A DNA stretch of 64,000 nucleotides from Rhodoferax bucti (GCF_005876985.1 NZ_VAHD01000002.1:744001-808000); one strand, 5' to 3'; positions 53,073 to 61,880 are shown, numbered from the stretch's first letter. Notes: generated from the letters alone by a model not told the origin. Translations and numbers: made by a program.

Positions 53073-54233
53073 ATGAATAAGTACCTTTGCTCGTTTGCGC
53101 TGTCGGCGCTGGTTTTGGCCGCTTGCGGCAAAAAAGAAGAAGCGCCCGCTGCTGTTGCCGCACCCGCGCCGGTAGCCAGCGCCCCCGCGGCGCCTGCCAA
53201 CACCGAAGAAAAGGTGCTCAACATCTACAACTGGCCGGACTACATTCCCGAAGGCATGGTGGCCGCGTTTGAGAAGGAAACCGGCATCAAGGTGAACTAC
53301 GACACCTTTGAAACCAACGAAGCCTTGCACGCCAAGTTGGTGGCTGGCAACACGGGTTACGACTTGGTGGTGCCCGGCACGGTGTTTGCCAAGCCCCAGA
53401 TCGAAGGCGGCCTGTTGCAACCTTTGGATAAATCCAAACTCAAGAACCTCGGCAACCTGGATCCGGCTTTGCTGGCCACCATGACCAAGGCGGACCCGGA
53501 CAACAAGCACCTCGTGCCTTGGGCCTGGAGCTTCACCACCGTGGGTGTCAACAAGACCAAAGTAGAAAAAGCTTTGGGTGGCATGCCCATGCCTGAAAAC
53601 GCCTGGGACTTGGTGTTCAACCCCAAGTACACCGCCAAGCTGAAGTCCTGCGGTATTGCCTACCTCGACTCGCCGACTGAAATTTTGCCTGCTGCGTTGC
53701 ATTACATCGGCAAGGATGCTTACTCCAATAGCAACGACGATTACAAGGAAGCCGCTGGAATGCTGGCCAAGGTGCGCAAGGACGTGCGTTTGTTCAGCTC
53801 CACCATGATCGACGATATCGCGGGCGGCAAGGCGTGCGCCGTGGTGGGCTGGGCTGGCGATATCAACATTGCCGCCAATCGCGCCAAAGAGAACGGTTCC
53901 AAAGACGTGATCGAGGCGCTGTTGCCCAGCACTGGCGCTCTGATCTTTATCGATTCGATTGCGATGCCTAAGGATGCCAAGCACCCCAACAACGCCCATG
54001 CGTTCATCGACTTCTACCTGCGCCCCGAAAACGCAGCGCAGATCGCCAACGAGATGAACTACAACACCGGCAACAAAGCGGCTGTGGACAAGATCAAACC
54101 TGAGATCGCTGGCAACAAGAGCATCTTTGTAGAAACCGAGTATTTCGGCAAGATGATCCCGCCCAGCAGCTTCTCCAATGAAGCGCGTGAAGCGATGGCC
54201 AACGCCTACAACGCGTTCAAGAAGGGCAAGTAA
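53073..54233 (+). CDS. potF: Putrescine/spermidine-type ABC substrate-binding protein
   Basis: 386 residues. The N-terminus is a lipoprotein signal (MNKYLCSFALSALVLAACGK) with Cys in the LAAC box, so it may be a lipid-anchored SBP; a 28-residue Ala/Pro linker follows. PotF/PotD-like segments are LNIYNWPDYIPEGMVAAFEKETGIKVNYDTFETNE, GYDLVVPG, and WAWSFTTVGVNKTK. The ATG at 53073 begins at the signal peptide. A terminator follows before potG, suggesting higher expression of the binding protein. Confidence 0.92.
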   Translation: MNKYLCSFALSALVLAACGKKEEAPAAVAAPAPVASAPAAPANTEEKVLNIYNWPDYIPEGMVAAFEKETGIKVNYDTFETNEALHAKLVAGNTGYDLVVPGTVFAKPQIEGGLLQPLDKSKLKNLGNLDPALLATMTKADPDNKHLVPWAWSFTTVGVNKTKVEKALGGMPMPENAWDLVFNPKYTAKLKSCGIAYLDSPTEILPAALHYIGKDAYSNSNDDYKEAAGMLAKVRKDVRLFSSTMIDDIAGGKACAVVGWAGDINIAANRAKENGSKDVIEALLPSTGALIFIDSIAMPKDAKHPNNAHAFIDFYLRPENAAQIANEMNYNTGNKAAVDKIKPEIAGNKSIFVETEYFGKMIPPSSFSNEAREAMANAYNAFKKGK

Positions 54234-54253
54234 TTCTCTGCGCTGAGCGCCCG

Positions 54254-54288
54254 GGGCTGTTTGTACCAAGGTATAAACAGCCCTTTTT
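54254..54288 (+). terminator. Terminator/attenuator between potF and potG
   Basis: GGGCTGTTT (54254-54262) pairs with AAACAGCCC (54275-54283), then TTTTTG. It lies within the operon and would favour more potF than potGHI transcripts. Confidence 0.8.
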
Positions 54289-54319
54289 GTATTTTTGAGA
54301 CATCGTCAAAGGTCACTAC

Positions 54320-55420
54320 ATGGCAGTACAACCCGACAAAGTGGGCTACTTGGTTACTGAAAAGCTGGTTAAGCGTTTCGATGATGCGCTGGCGGTGGAT
54401 GAGGTGTCTTTGTCTATCGCGCAGGGCGAAATTTTTGCACTGCTGGGCAGCTCCGGTTGTGGCAAGTCCACCTTGCTGCGCATGCTGGCGGGGTTTGAGT
54501 CGCCCACCTCCGGGCGTATTTTGTTGGGCGGGCAGGATGTGGCCAAACTCGCGCCCTATAACCGGCCCATCAACATGATGTTCCAGAGCTACGCCTTGTT
54601 TCCCCATCTGAATATTTGGGAGAACGTTGCTTTCGGTCTCAAGCGGGAAGGGCTGCCCAAAGACGAAATCAAGCAGCGCACCGGCGAGATGCTGGACTTG
54701 GTGCAACTCGGCGCCTATGCCCAGCGCAAGCCTCACCAGTTGTCGGGGGGGCAGCAGCAACGCGTGGCGTTGGCGCGAAGCTTGGCCAAGCGCCCCAAGC
54801 TCTTGTTGCTGGATGAGCCCTTGGGAGCCTTGGACAAGAAGCTGCGGGAGCAAACGCAGTTTGAGCTGGTCAACATCATTGAAAAAGTAGGCGTGACCTG
54901 CGTGATGGTGACTCACGACCAGGAGGAGGCCATGACCATGGCCAGCCGTATCGCTGTGATGAGCAAAGGCAGTGTGTTGCAGGTGGGCACCCCTGAAGAG
55001 GTGTACGAGCATCCCTCGAACCGGTTTGTGGCCGATTTCATTGGTAACGTGAATGTGTTTGAGGGGCGATTGAGTGTGGACGAGGTGGACCGCTGCGCGG
55101 CGGTCACCGGCATTGGTGAAATTCATATTGGCCACGGCGTGAGTGGCACGCTGAACATGCCGGTGGGTATTGCCGTGCGGCCGGAAAAAATTGAAATCAG
55201 CAAGACCCGGCCTGCGGTGGATGTGAACCTGTTCACCGGCAAGGTGAAGGAAATTGCTTACTTCGGCTCTTACAACACCTTCATCGTGCTGGCGAGCGAT
55301 GGCACCCGCGTCAAGATCACCGAGGCGAACACATCCCGCCAGGAGTTGAGTGACATCACCTGGGAAGACGATGTGTACTTCTGGTGGGGCGACCGCGCAG
55401 GCGTGTTGCTGCGGGATTGA
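54320..55420 (+). CDS. potG: Polyamine ABC transporter ATPase PotG/PotA
   Basis: 366 residues. Walker [17 protein letters not shown] near residue 46, Q-loop NMMFQSYALFPHLNIWEN, signature LSGGQQQRVALARSLAKRPKLLLLDEPLGALD and H-loop MVTHDQEEAMTMA are intact. A C-terminal TOBE domain (PVGIAVRPEKIEIS) follows. It sits 8 bp before potH. Confidence 0.95.
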   Translation: MAVQPDKVGYLVTEKLVKRFDDALAVDEVSLSIAQGEIFALLGSSGCGKSTLLRMLAGFESPTSGRILLGGQDVAKLAPYNRPINMMFQSYALFPHLNIWENVAFGLKREGLPKDEIKQRTGEMLDLVQLGAYAQRKPHQLSGGQQQRVALARSLAKRPKLLLLDEPLGALDKKLREQTQFELVNIIEKVGVTCVMVTHDQEEAMTMASRIAVMSKGSVLQVGTPEEVYEHPSNRFVADFIGNVNVFEGRLSVDEVDRCAAVTGIGEIHIGHGVSGTLNMPVGIAVRPEKIEISKTRPAVDVNLFTGKVKEIAYFGSYNTFIVLASDGTRVKITEANTSRQELSDITWEDDVYFWWGDRAGVLLRD

Positions 55421-55428
55421 GGACCGCC

Positions 55429-56346
55429 ATGCCCCAAACCACCTTGTCCATGCCCGGCCGCCGCTTTGTGATTGGTGTGCCTTACGGCTGGTTGCTGCTG
55501 TTTTTTCTGCTGCCCTTTTTGATCCTGCTCTACATCAGCTTTGTGGACATGGGCAACGACATCAACCCCTTCAAGCCTATCTGGGATTCCGGAACCGGTT
55601 TGTTGAAGTTGAAGTACGAAAATTACTGGTCCATTTTTCGCAATCCCGAAGGCGGTGCGCTGTTCCAGACGCTGTACATCGAGGCCTACCTGCGCTCCAT
55701 TTGGTATGCGCTGTGTACCGCAGTGCTGTGCTTGTTGCTGGGTTACCCATTTGCCTATTTCATCGCCCGATCCAAGCCCAGTGTGCGGCCCGCCTTGCTC
55801 ATGATGGTGATGCTGCCGTTTTGGACCTCGTTCCTGTTGCGGGTCTATGCCTGGAAAGGCATTCTGGCGGACCAAGGGGTGATCAATCAGTTATTGATGG
55901 CACTGGGGCTGACCACCGAGCCCGTGCAAATGCTGTACACCAACGTGTCCATGCTGGTTGGCATGACCTATGTGTACTTGCCCTTTATGGTGTTGCCCTT
56001 GTATGCCAATCTGGTGAAGATGGATTTCCGTCTGCTGGAGGCGGCCTACGACTTGGGCACCTCGCCATGGAAGGCCTTTTGGTTGATCACGGTGCCCCTA
56101 TCCCGCGCGGGCATTGTGGCGGGCTTCATGTTGGTGTTTATTCCTTCGGTGGGCGAATTCGTCATCCCCTCGCTGCTCGGGGGGCCGGAGAACATCATGA
56201 TTGGTCGCGTCGTGTGGGATGAAATGTTCACCAGCAACAACTGGCCCCGCGCAAGCGCACTGGCGGTGGTGATGATTGGTTTGATCGTGATTCCCTTGGC
56301 GCTGTATTACCGCTATACCGGTGAATCTGCCGAGTCGCGGCATTGA
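55429..56346 (+). CDS. potH: Polyamine ABC transporter permease PotH
   Basis: 305 residues, six membrane helices. The permease EAA loop is visible in YLPFMVLPLYANLVKMDFRLLEAAYDLGTSPWKAFWLITVPLSRAG. The N-terminus MPQTTLSMPGRRFVIGVPYGWLLLFFLLPFLILLYISF is typical of PotB/PotH. The ATG is at 55429; the ORF is open upstream but overlaps potG. potI follows after a 5-bp gap. Confidence 0.94.
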   Translation: MPQTTLSMPGRRFVIGVPYGWLLLFFLLPFLILLYISFVDMGNDINPFKPIWDSGTGLLKLKYENYWSIFRNPEGGALFQTLYIEAYLRSIWYALCTAVLCLLLGYPFAYFIARSKPSVRPALLMMVMLPFWTSFLLRVYAWKGILADQGVINQLLMALGLTTEPVQMLYTNVSMLVGMTYVYLPFMVLPLYANLVKMDFRLLEAAYDLGTSPWKAFWLITVPLSRAGIVAGFMLVFIPSVGEFVIPSLLGGPENIMIGRVVWDEMFTSNNWPRASALAVVMIGLIVIPLALYYRYTGESAESRH

Positions 56347-56351
56347 GGTGA

Positions 56352-57209
56352 ATGATGCAAGCCTGGTTTGAAAAACATTTCGGCAAAGTATGGATGGGCG
56401 TGGTCTACGCTTTCCTCTACATGCCACTGGTCTTCATGGTGGTGTTTTCCTTTAACAGCACCCGACAAGACGCCAACTTCACTGGTTTCTCGCTGCGCTG
56501 GTATGAGGCACTGACCAAAGACACCAAAATTGTGGAGGGCTTCTGGTTGTCGGTGCAGGTGGCATTGGTGACCGGGGTGCTCTCCGCCGTGCTGGGGACG
56601 TTTGCGGCCTTTGTGCTGGTTCGCTATCGCCGCTTTCTGGGGCGGACAGCGTTCTCCGGCATGGTCAACGCGCCGCTGGTCATGCCGGAGGTGGTGATTG
56701 GCCTGTCGCTGTTGCTGCTCATGGTGGGCGCTCAAAACCTCTTCGGCTGGCCGGAGCGGGGCGTGTTCACCATCATCCTCGGCCATACCTTGTTGGGGAT
56801 GGCCTATGGCATGGTGGTAGTGCAGTCACGCTTGCTGGAGGTCAACCGCTCGTTGGAAGAGGCAGCGATGGATTTGGGGGCCCGTCCGCACGAGGTGTTT
56901 TTCTTGGTGACTCTGCCCAATATCGCCCAAGGCATTCTGGCGGCTTTTTTATTGAGCTTCACCCTGTCATTTGATGATGTGGTGATTTCGGAGTTTTTGT
57001 CGGGGCCCGGGGTTAACACCTTGCCCCAGGTGATCTTCGGCTACGCGCGCCGCGGTATCAACCCCACCATTTATGCAGCTGCCACTTTGTTGATTACGAC
57101 CGTCACACTGGTGATTGTGGGCTACAGCATTTGGGTGGCTCGGCAGACGCGCAAACGCGAGCGGGAGATTGCAGCAGCGGCCCGCGCTGTGGTGCCCGCA
57201 GCCGCCTAA
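56352..57209 (+). CDS. potI: Polyamine ABC transporter permease PotI
   Basis: 285 residues, about six membrane helices. The EAA loop reads LLEVNRSLEEAAMDLGARPHEVFFLVTLPNIAQGILAAFLLSFTLSFDDVVISEF. The fixed FDDVVIS motif is shared by PotC/PotI. It is the last gene of puuA-like-potF-potG-potH-potI and is followed by a strong terminator. ATG 56352 is followed immediately by a second ATG. Confidence 0.94.
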   Translation: MMQAWFEKHFGKVWMGVVYAFLYMPLVFMVVFSFNSTRQDANFTGFSLRWYEALTKDTKIVEGFWLSVQVALVTGVLSAVLGTFAAFVLVRYRRFLGRTAFSGMVNAPLVMPEVVIGLSLLLLMVGAQNLFGWPERGVFTIILGHTLLGMAYGMVVVQSRLLEVNRSLEEAAMDLGARPHEVFFLVTLPNIAQGILAAFLLSFTLSFDDVVISEFLSGPGVNTLPQVIFGYARRGINPTIYAAATLLITTVTLVIVGYSIWVARQTRKREREIAAAARAVVPAAA

Positions 57210-57264
57210 GCGCACTTGTGCCGCTAGTCGTGACAACTCCTTAGCGCGCCTGTTGGCGCATTGC

Positions 57265-57298
57265 AAAGGCCCGGAAACCTTGGTTTCCGGGCCTTTTC
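57265..57298 (+). terminator. Intrinsic terminator after potI
   Basis: AAAGGCCCGGAAACC (57265-57279) pairs with GGTTTCCGGGCCTTT around a very short loop, then TTCTTTT. Confidence 0.93.
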
Positions 57299-57345
57299 TT
57301 TTGGCACCTGACGCAATTCGTTCACATCACGCATGCAAAGTGGAT

Positions 57346-57477
57346 ATGTACAGACGAATTTTTGTGATGCGTGATTTGATTTCTTTATGTGAAATTTTGG
57401 AAAGAGAATTTCGCATCAAACATTTCGCATCAGGTGAATGTGTTTTGTATTGTGGTGTTGTTTGCGTAAGCCATTGA
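57346..57477 (+). CDS. Doubtful small ORF in the aceA upstream region
   Basis: 43 residues starting MYRRIFVMRDLISLCEILER and ending CVLYCGVVCVSH. It is A/T-rich unlike surrounding genes, has no strong ribosome-binding site (AAAGTGGAT is loose) and overlaps the ATTTCGCATCA repeats. It could be a spurious frame in a regulatory region or a recently acquired gene. No function is recognised. Confidence 0.2.
   Translation: MYRRIFVMRDLISLCEILEREFRIKHFASGECVLYCGVVCVSH
57408..57432. repeat. Direct repeats ATTTCGCATCA
   Basis: Two identical 11-bp copies at 57408-57418 and 57422-57432, 14 bp apart; an inverted partial copy TGATGCG lies at 57364-57370. Such spaced repeats often mark activator sites. 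Confidence 0.5.
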
Positions 57478-57498
57478 TTTTTAACAAGAAAATTTATA

Positions 57499-57540
57499 TC
57501 TTATATAAGACACAAGATTAAACATGTGTCTTATATAAGA
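57499..57540. promoter_or_regulatory. Twin palindromic operator upstream of aceA
   Basis: TCTTATATAAGA, a perfect 12-bp palindrome, occurs at 57499-57510 and again at 57529-57540. The centres are exactly 30 bp apart, near three helical turns, so two bound dimers would face the same side. The sites are 65-106 bp before aceA. The regulator is not identified from sequence. Confidence 0.7.
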
Positions 57541-57604
57541 CTTAGAATTCATCCATGCGCAGTCCAAAACTGCTGAATTGATCCATCAACCTAGGAGTGT
57601 TCTC

Positions 57605-58936
57605 ATGCCGCAATCCATCAACGAGCAATTGAGCCGCGAACAACAAATCGCCGCACTGGAAAAAGACTGGGCTACCAATCCCCGCTGGAAGGGTGTGAAG
57701 CGCGGTTACTCTGCCGCCGACGTGGTCCGCTTGCGCGGTTCGCTGCCTATCGAGCACACGCTGGCCAAGCGCGGTGCTGAAAAACTGTGGGACAAGATCA
57801 ACGGCGGCGCCAAGAAGGGCTACGTGAATGCGTTTGGTGCCATTTCTGCTGGCCAAGCCATGCAACAGGCCAAGGCTGGCCTGGAAGCCGTGTACCTGTC
57901 GGGCTGGCAAGTCGCCGCAGACGGCAACACGTCTGAGACCATGTACCCCGACCAGTCGCTGTACGCCTACGACTCGGTGCCCACCATGGTGCGCCGCATC
58001 AACAACACCTTCAAGCGTGCTGACGAAATCCAGTGGGGCCGTGGCATCAACCCCGGCGACAAGGAATTCATTGACTACTTCCTGCCCATCGTGGCCGATG
58101 CAGAAGCCGGTTTCGGCGGCGTGCTGAACGCGTTCGAACTGATGAAGAACATGATTCAAAGCGGCGCTGCTGGCGTGCACTTTGAGGACCAGCTGGCTGC
58201 TGTGAAGAAGTGCGGCCACATGGGCGGTAAGGTGCTGGTTCCTACGCAAGAAGCCTGCGAAAAGCTGATCTCCGCACGTTTCGCTGCTGACGTGATGGGC
58301 GTGTCCACCATCGTTCTGGCCCGCACCGATGCGGAAGCCGCCAATCTGATCACGTCTGACCACGACGCCAACGACAAGCCTTTCCTGACCGGTGAGCGCA
58401 CGCAAGAAGGCTTCTATCGCGTGAAGAACGGCCTGGAACAAGCCATCAGCCGCGGCGTTGCCTACGCGCCCTATGCTGATCTGGTGTGGTGCGAAACCGG
58501 CGTGCCCGACATTGGTTTTGCCCGCGAGTTCGCTCAAGCCGTGCACGCTGCCTGCCCCGGCAAGCTGCTGTCCTACAACTGCTCACCTTCCTTCAACTGG
58601 AAGAAGAACCTCAACGACAAGCAGATCGCGTCGTTCCAGGAAGACCTGTCCGCGCTGGGCTACAAGTACCAGTTCATCACGCTGGCTGGTATTCACATCA
58701 ACTGGTTCAACACCTTCCAGTTCGCCCATGCATACGCACAGGGCGAAGGCATGAAGCACTACACCGAAATGGTGCAGGAACCTGAATTCGCAGCACGCGA
58801 AAAGGGTTACACCTTTGTGTCCCACCAGCAAGAAGTGGGCGCAGGCTATTTCGACGACGTGACCACCGTGATCCAGGGTGGTTCGTCTTCCGTGAAGGCC
58901 CTGACCGGATCCACCGAAGAAGAGCAATTCCACTAA
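57605..58936 (+). CDS. aceA: Isocitrate lyase
   Basis: 443 residues. It cleaves isocitrate to glyoxylate and succinate, the first step of the glyoxylate shunt for acetate and fatty-acid growth. The catalytic Cys motif [13 protein letters not shown] near residue 200 is intact, with [14 protein letters not shown] and [14 protein letters not shown]. The ATG at 57605 follows AGGAGTG and starts [22 protein letters not shown]. The double palindrome upstream indicates strong control. A terminator follows. Confidence 0.97.
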   Translation: MPQSINEQLSREQQIAALEKDWATNPRWKGVKRGYSAADVVRLRGSLPIEHTLAKRGAEKLWDKINGGAKKGYVNAFGAISAGQAMQQAKAGLEAVYLSGWQVAADGNTSETMYPDQSLYAYDSVPTMVRRINNTFKRADEIQWGRGINPGDKEFIDYFLPIVADAEAGFGGVLNAFELMKNMIQSGAAGVHFEDQLAAVKKCGHMGGKVLVPTQEACEKLISARFAADVMGVSTIVLARTDAEAANLITSDHDANDKPFLTGERTQEGFYRVKNGLEQAISRGVAYAPYADLVWCETGVPDIGFAREFAQAVHAACPGKLLSYNCSPSFNWKKNLNDKQIASFQEDLSALGYKYQFITLAGIHINWFNTFQFAHAYAQGEGMKHYTEMVQEPEFAAREKGYTFVSHQQEVGAGYFDDVTTVIQGGSSSVKALTGSTEEEQFH

Positions 58937-58955
58937 GCCAACCGCTGTGGAGTCC

Positions 58956-58990
58956 AGGCCGGGTTGCTCACAAGGCGCCCGGCCTTTTTT
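58956..58990 (+). terminator. Intrinsic terminator after aceA
   Basis: AGGCCGGG (58956-58963) pairs with CCCGGCCT (58978-58985), then TTTTT. The loop is longer (14 nt) but the U-run is good. Confidence 0.85.
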
Positions 58991-59008
58991 CATTCCAAGA
59001 GACTGCGG

Positions 59009-59036
59009 TTAAAATAATGAATCAACTTTGTATAAG
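59009..59036 (+). promoter_or_regulatory. Candidate promoter of the thrS operon
   Basis: TTAAAA (59009-59014) and TATAAG (59031-59036), 16-bp spacer, matching sigma-70 hexamers at 4/6 and 5/6. Transcription would start near 59043, just before the leader peptide. A second A/T-rich -10-like block exists at 59010, so the exact start is uncertain. Confidence 0.4.
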
Positions 59037-59057
59037 AGCGAGAAAGGCAGTTTGGTT

Positions 59058-59099
59058 ATGACACCGCGAACTACACCGGCGACATTCATCAGCGAATAG
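59058..59099 (+). CDS. Candidate thrS leader peptide (Thr-rich)
   Basis: 13 residues, MTPRTTPATFISE. Four codons are Thr: ACA, ACT, ACA and ACA at codons 2, 5, 6 and 9; three are ACA, whereas ACC appears to dominate in neighbouring genes. GAGAAAGG lies upstream with 10-nt spacing. The TAG stop falls in the left end of a dispersed repeat copy (AATAGGCCGCTAG). Downstream lie an antiterminator arm and an intrinsic terminator before thrS, as in ribosome-mediated attenuation of amino-acid genes. Leader function is inferred. Confidence 0.6.
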   Translation: MTPRTTPATFISE

Positions 59100-59150
59100 G
59101 CCGCTAGTCCGCGCGCCTTTTGCGCAGCCAGCTACCAAAATCATAGTAAA
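59093..59150 (+). repeat. Dispersed repeat copy K in the thrS leader
   Basis: AATAGGCCGCTAGTCCGCGC, then TTGCGCAGCCAGCTACCAAA and ATCATAGTAAA. It contains the leader stop codon and the candidate antiterminator arm. Confidence 0.7.
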
Positions 59151-59173
59151 GCGCGGACCCTTCCGCGCTTTTT
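59107..59173 (+). promoter_or_regulatory. Candidate transcription attenuator upstream of thrS
   Basis: Terminator: AAAGCGCGG (59148-59156) pairs with CCGCGCTTT (59163-59171) and is followed by TTGCTTTT. Antiterminator: GTCCGCGC (59107-59114) is a perfect complement of GCGCGGAC (59151-59158), which overlaps the 5' arm of the terminator, so the two structures exclude each other. A stalled ribosome on the Thr codons (59061-59084) could favour the antiterminator; a clear 1:2 pairing arm was not found. Confidence 0.55.
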
Positions 59174-59207
59174 GCTTTTCCAGACACTCTTTTTTCCTGC
59201 AATCACC

Positions 59208-61118
59208 ATGATCAACATCACACTCCCTGACGGTTCCAAACGTGAATTTCCCGGCCCGGTTACGGTGGCCGAAGTGGCGGCTTCTATTGGTGCCGGCTTG
59301 GCCAAGGCGGCACTGGCAGGCAAGGTAGATGGCAAGGTGGTGGATACCAGCTTCCAGATGGCGGTAGACAGTGCGCTGTCCATCATCACCGCCAAGGATG
59401 CCGATGGTCTTGAGGTGATCCGTCATTCCACGGCCCACTTGCTGGCGTATGCGGTGAAAGAGTTGTTTCCGGATGCGCAGGTCACCATTGGTCCTGTGAT
59501 TGAGCACGGCTTCTTTTACGACTTCTCGTACAAGCGCCCCTTCACTCCGGAAGATCTGGCGGCAATCGAAAAGAAAATGACGGAGCTAGCGAACAAAGAC
59601 GAGCCGGTAGTGCGCCGAGTCTTGCCGCGTGATGAAGCGGTGGCGTATTTCAAGAGCTTGGGTGAGCAGTACAAGGCGGAAATTATTGCCAGCATTCCGT
59701 CCAATGAAGACGTGTCGCTGTACCGCGAAGGCAAGTTTGAAGATCTGTGCCGTGGCCCGCACGTGCCCAGCACCGGCAAGCTCAAGCATTTCAAACTCAT
59801 GAAGGTGGCGGGTGCCTACTGGCGTGGAGACCACCGGAATGAAATGCTGCAGCGTATTTACGGCACTGCTTGGGCTACCAAGGACGAATTGCAGCAGCAC
59901 CTGACCATGCTGGAAGAGGCGGAGAAACGTGACCATCGCAAGCTGGGTCGCGAACTCGATCTGTTCCACATTGACGAGCATTCCCCCGGTACTGTCTTCT
60001 GGCACCCCAAGGGCTGGACACTTTGGCAAGGGGTGGAGCAGTACATGCGCAAGGTGTACCAGGACAACGGTTACCTTGAGGTCAAGGGCCCCCAAATTAT
60101 TGACAAGAGCCTGTGGGAGAAAACCGGCCACTGGGACAAGTACCGTGAAAACATGTTCATTACCGAGTCGGAAAAGCGCGACTACGCACTCAAGCCGATG
60201 AACTGCCCCGGCCACATCCTGATCTACAAACACGGCATCAAGAGCTACCGGGATTTGCCGTTGCGCTTCGGCGAGTTTGGAGCGTGCCACCGCAATGAGC
60301 CCTCGGGCGGTCTGCACGGCATCATGCGCGTGCGTGCGTTTACCCAAGACGATGGCCACATCTTCTGTACGGAAGATCAGATTCAGTCCGAAGTGGTGGC
60401 CTTCACCACGTTGCTGCAAAAGGTCTACAAAGATTTCGGCTTCACCAACATTATTTACAAGCTGTCTACCCGGCCAGAAAAGCGCATCGGCACTGAAGAA
60501 AGCTGGGACCGTGCAGAAAATGCGTTGGCTGAGGGCTTGCGGGCTTCGGGCTGCGATTTCGAATACTTGCCGGGCGAGGGCGCTTTCTACGGCCCCAAGA
60601 TCGAGTACACACTCAAGGACGCCTTGGGTCGTCCTTGGCAGTGCGGCACTATCCAGGTGGATCCCAACTTGCCCGAGCGCCTGGATGCAGAGTTCGTGGG
60701 TGAAGATGGTGCGCGCCACCGCCCGATCATGTTGCACCGGGCCATCGTCGGTAGCTTGGAGCGCTTCATCGGCATCTTGATCGAAGAAAGCGCTGGCGCC
60801 TTGCCTGCATGGCTCGCTCCAGTGCAAGTGGCGGTGCTCAACATCACTGATGCGCAAGCGGAATACGCCCGAAGCGTCGCTAAAACGCTGCAAAATCAAG
60901 GGCTTAGGGTGAATTTAGACCTGCGCAATGAAAAAATAACCTATAAAATACGTGAGCATTCGATGCAGAAGCTGCCGTATCTAGTTGTTATTGGTGACAA
61001 AGAGATGGCAGCAGGCGCTGTCGCAGTGCGTGCCCGGGGTGGTCAAGACCTCGGTGCAATGCCCCTGGAGTCGTTCATTGAGCGCATCACCACGGACATT
61101 GCCAACAAGTCTTCCTGA
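59208..61118 (+). CDS. thrS: Threonine-tRNA ligase
   Basis: 636 residues. It charges tRNA-Thr. The N-terminal TGS domain starts [16 protein letters not shown]. The editing domain has [35 protein letters not shown] (HxxxH motif) and GPHVPSTG. The class II core has the motif 2 [31 protein letters not shown] and motif 3 region [18 protein letters not shown]. The C-terminal anticodon domain follows. The ATG at 59208 is at the conserved start; longer in-frame starts run into the attenuator. It heads thrS-infC-rpmI-rplT-pheS-pheT. Confidence 0.97.
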   Translation: MINITLPDGSKREFPGPVTVAEVAASIGAGLAKAALAGKVDGKVVDTSFQMAVDSALSIITAKDADGLEVIRHSTAHLLAYAVKELFPDAQVTIGPVIEHGFFYDFSYKRPFTPEDLAAIEKKMTELANKDEPVVRRVLPRDEAVAYFKSLGEQYKAEIIASIPSNEDVSLYREGKFEDLCRGPHVPSTGKLKHFKLMKVAGAYWRGDHRNEMLQRIYGTAWATKDELQQHLTMLEEAEKRDHRKLGRELDLFHIDEHSPGTVFWHPKGWTLWQGVEQYMRKVYQDNGYLEVKGPQIIDKSLWEKTGHWDKYRENMFITESEKRDYALKPMNCPGHILIYKHGIKSYRDLPLRFGEFGACHRNEPSGGLHGIMRVRAFTQDDGHIFCTEDQIQSEVVAFTTLLQKVYKDFGFTNIIYKLSTRPEKRIGTEESWDRAENALAEGLRASGCDFEYLPGEGAFYGPKIEYTLKDALGRPWQCGTIQVDPNLPERLDAEFVGEDGARHRPIMLHRAIVGSLERFIGILIEESAGALPAWLAPVQVAVLNITDAQAEYARSVAKTLQNQGLRVNLDLRNEKITYKIREHSMQKLPYLVVIGDKEMAAGAVAVRARGGQDLGAMPLESFIERITTDIANKSS

Positions 61119-61206
61119 GGTCTCCCCAAGGAAATACCGGTTTGACGGCGCGCGCTGTGCGGCAACCGCTACAGTTTGTGTAGCAGATATTGTGAAGGAT
61201 TGAGCC

Positions 61207-61794
61207 ATCGCTACTGAATTTCGTGACCGCCGCCAGCGCGAAGAACGTAAACACCGTTTGAACCGTGAAATCATGGCCCCTGAGGTGCGCCTCTCTGGTC
61301 CTGAGAACGAGCCTTTGGGTGTCGTCAGCCTTATGGAAGCTCTCCGCATGGCGGGTGAGCTGGATGTTGACTTGGTTGAAATCGCCGCTACTGCCAACCC
61401 GCCCGTGTGCAGGTTGATGGACTACGGCAAGTTCAAGTACCAAGAGCAAAAAAAGGCGGCGGAAGCGAAAGCCAAGCAGACGGTCATTGAGATCAAAGAA
61501 ATCAAGTTCCGTCCGGGTACGGATGACGGCGACTACAACATCAAGATGCGCAATATTCGCCGCTTCTTGGCGGAGGGCGACAAGTGCAAGATCACTTTGC
61601 GTTTTCGTGGTCGTGAAATCACCCACCAGGAAATTGGTTTGGCCATGCTCCAGCGCATGCGAGACGAGTTGGGTGACTCCATCATCGTGGAGCAGTTCCC
61701 CAAGCTGGAAGGCCGTCAGATGATCATGATGATCGCGCCGGGCCGTAAAAAGCCAGGTGGCTCTCCAAAGCCTGCAGCGGAAGCTGCAGCCTAA
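61207..61794 (+). CDS. infC: Translation initiation factor IF-3 with AUC start
   Basis: 195 residues. The conserved IF-3 N-terminus ([28 protein letters not shown]) is read in frame from an ATC codon at 61207, preceded by AAGGA at 7 nt and bounded by an in-frame TGA at 61201-61203. There is no ATG until after the conserved start. infC commonly uses a rare AUU/AUC start, the basis of its autogenous control. IF-3 signatures [16 protein letters not shown] and [11 protein letters not shown] are present. Confidence 0.93.
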   Translation: MATEFRDRRQREERKHRLNREIMAPEVRLSGPENEPLGVVSLMEALRMAGELDVDLVEIAATANPPVCRLMDYGKFKYQEQKKAAEAKAKQTVIEIKEIKFRPGTDDGDYNIKMRNIRRFLAEGDKCKITLRFRGREITHQEIGLAMLQRMRDELGDSIIVEQFPKLEGRQMIMMIAPGRKKPGGSPKPAAEAAA

Positions 61795-61798
61795 GTAT

Positions 61799-61880
61799 TC
61801 TGGGCAGGTCTGGTCACCTGCCCAGAGTTCGCAAGTCGCTGAAAGGCGACTGGCAAAAAGCAAACCCGGCAACGGGTTTT
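61799..61880 (+). promoter_or_regulatory. Structured infC-rpmI spacer with three hairpins
   Basis: TCTGGGCAGGT/ACCTGCCCAGA (61799-61826, perfect 11 bp), AGTCGC/GCGACT (61834-61851) and AAACCCG-GCAA-CGGGTTT (61862-61880) lie in the 165-bp gap before rpmI. The last one resembles a terminator with a short U-run. L20-dependent control of rpmI-rplT is known in other bacteria; a role here is inferred. Confidence 0.4.

Larger units (their letters stand above)
57299..57604. other. A/T-rich control region upstream of aceA
   Basis: This 306-bp gap is far more A/T-rich than the rest of the window. It holds a doubtful 43-residue open frame (57346-57477), a pair of ATTTCGCATCA direct repeats and two identical TCTTATATAAGA palindromes near aceA. 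The aceA ribosome-binding site AGGAGTG is at its 3' end. Confidence 0.6.

Noticed and set aside
59017-59061. Small frame MNQLCIRARKAVWL ending at the thrS leader start
   Set aside because: It overlaps the likely promoter -10 region, so it may not be transcribed; no ribosome-binding site and no coding signal.
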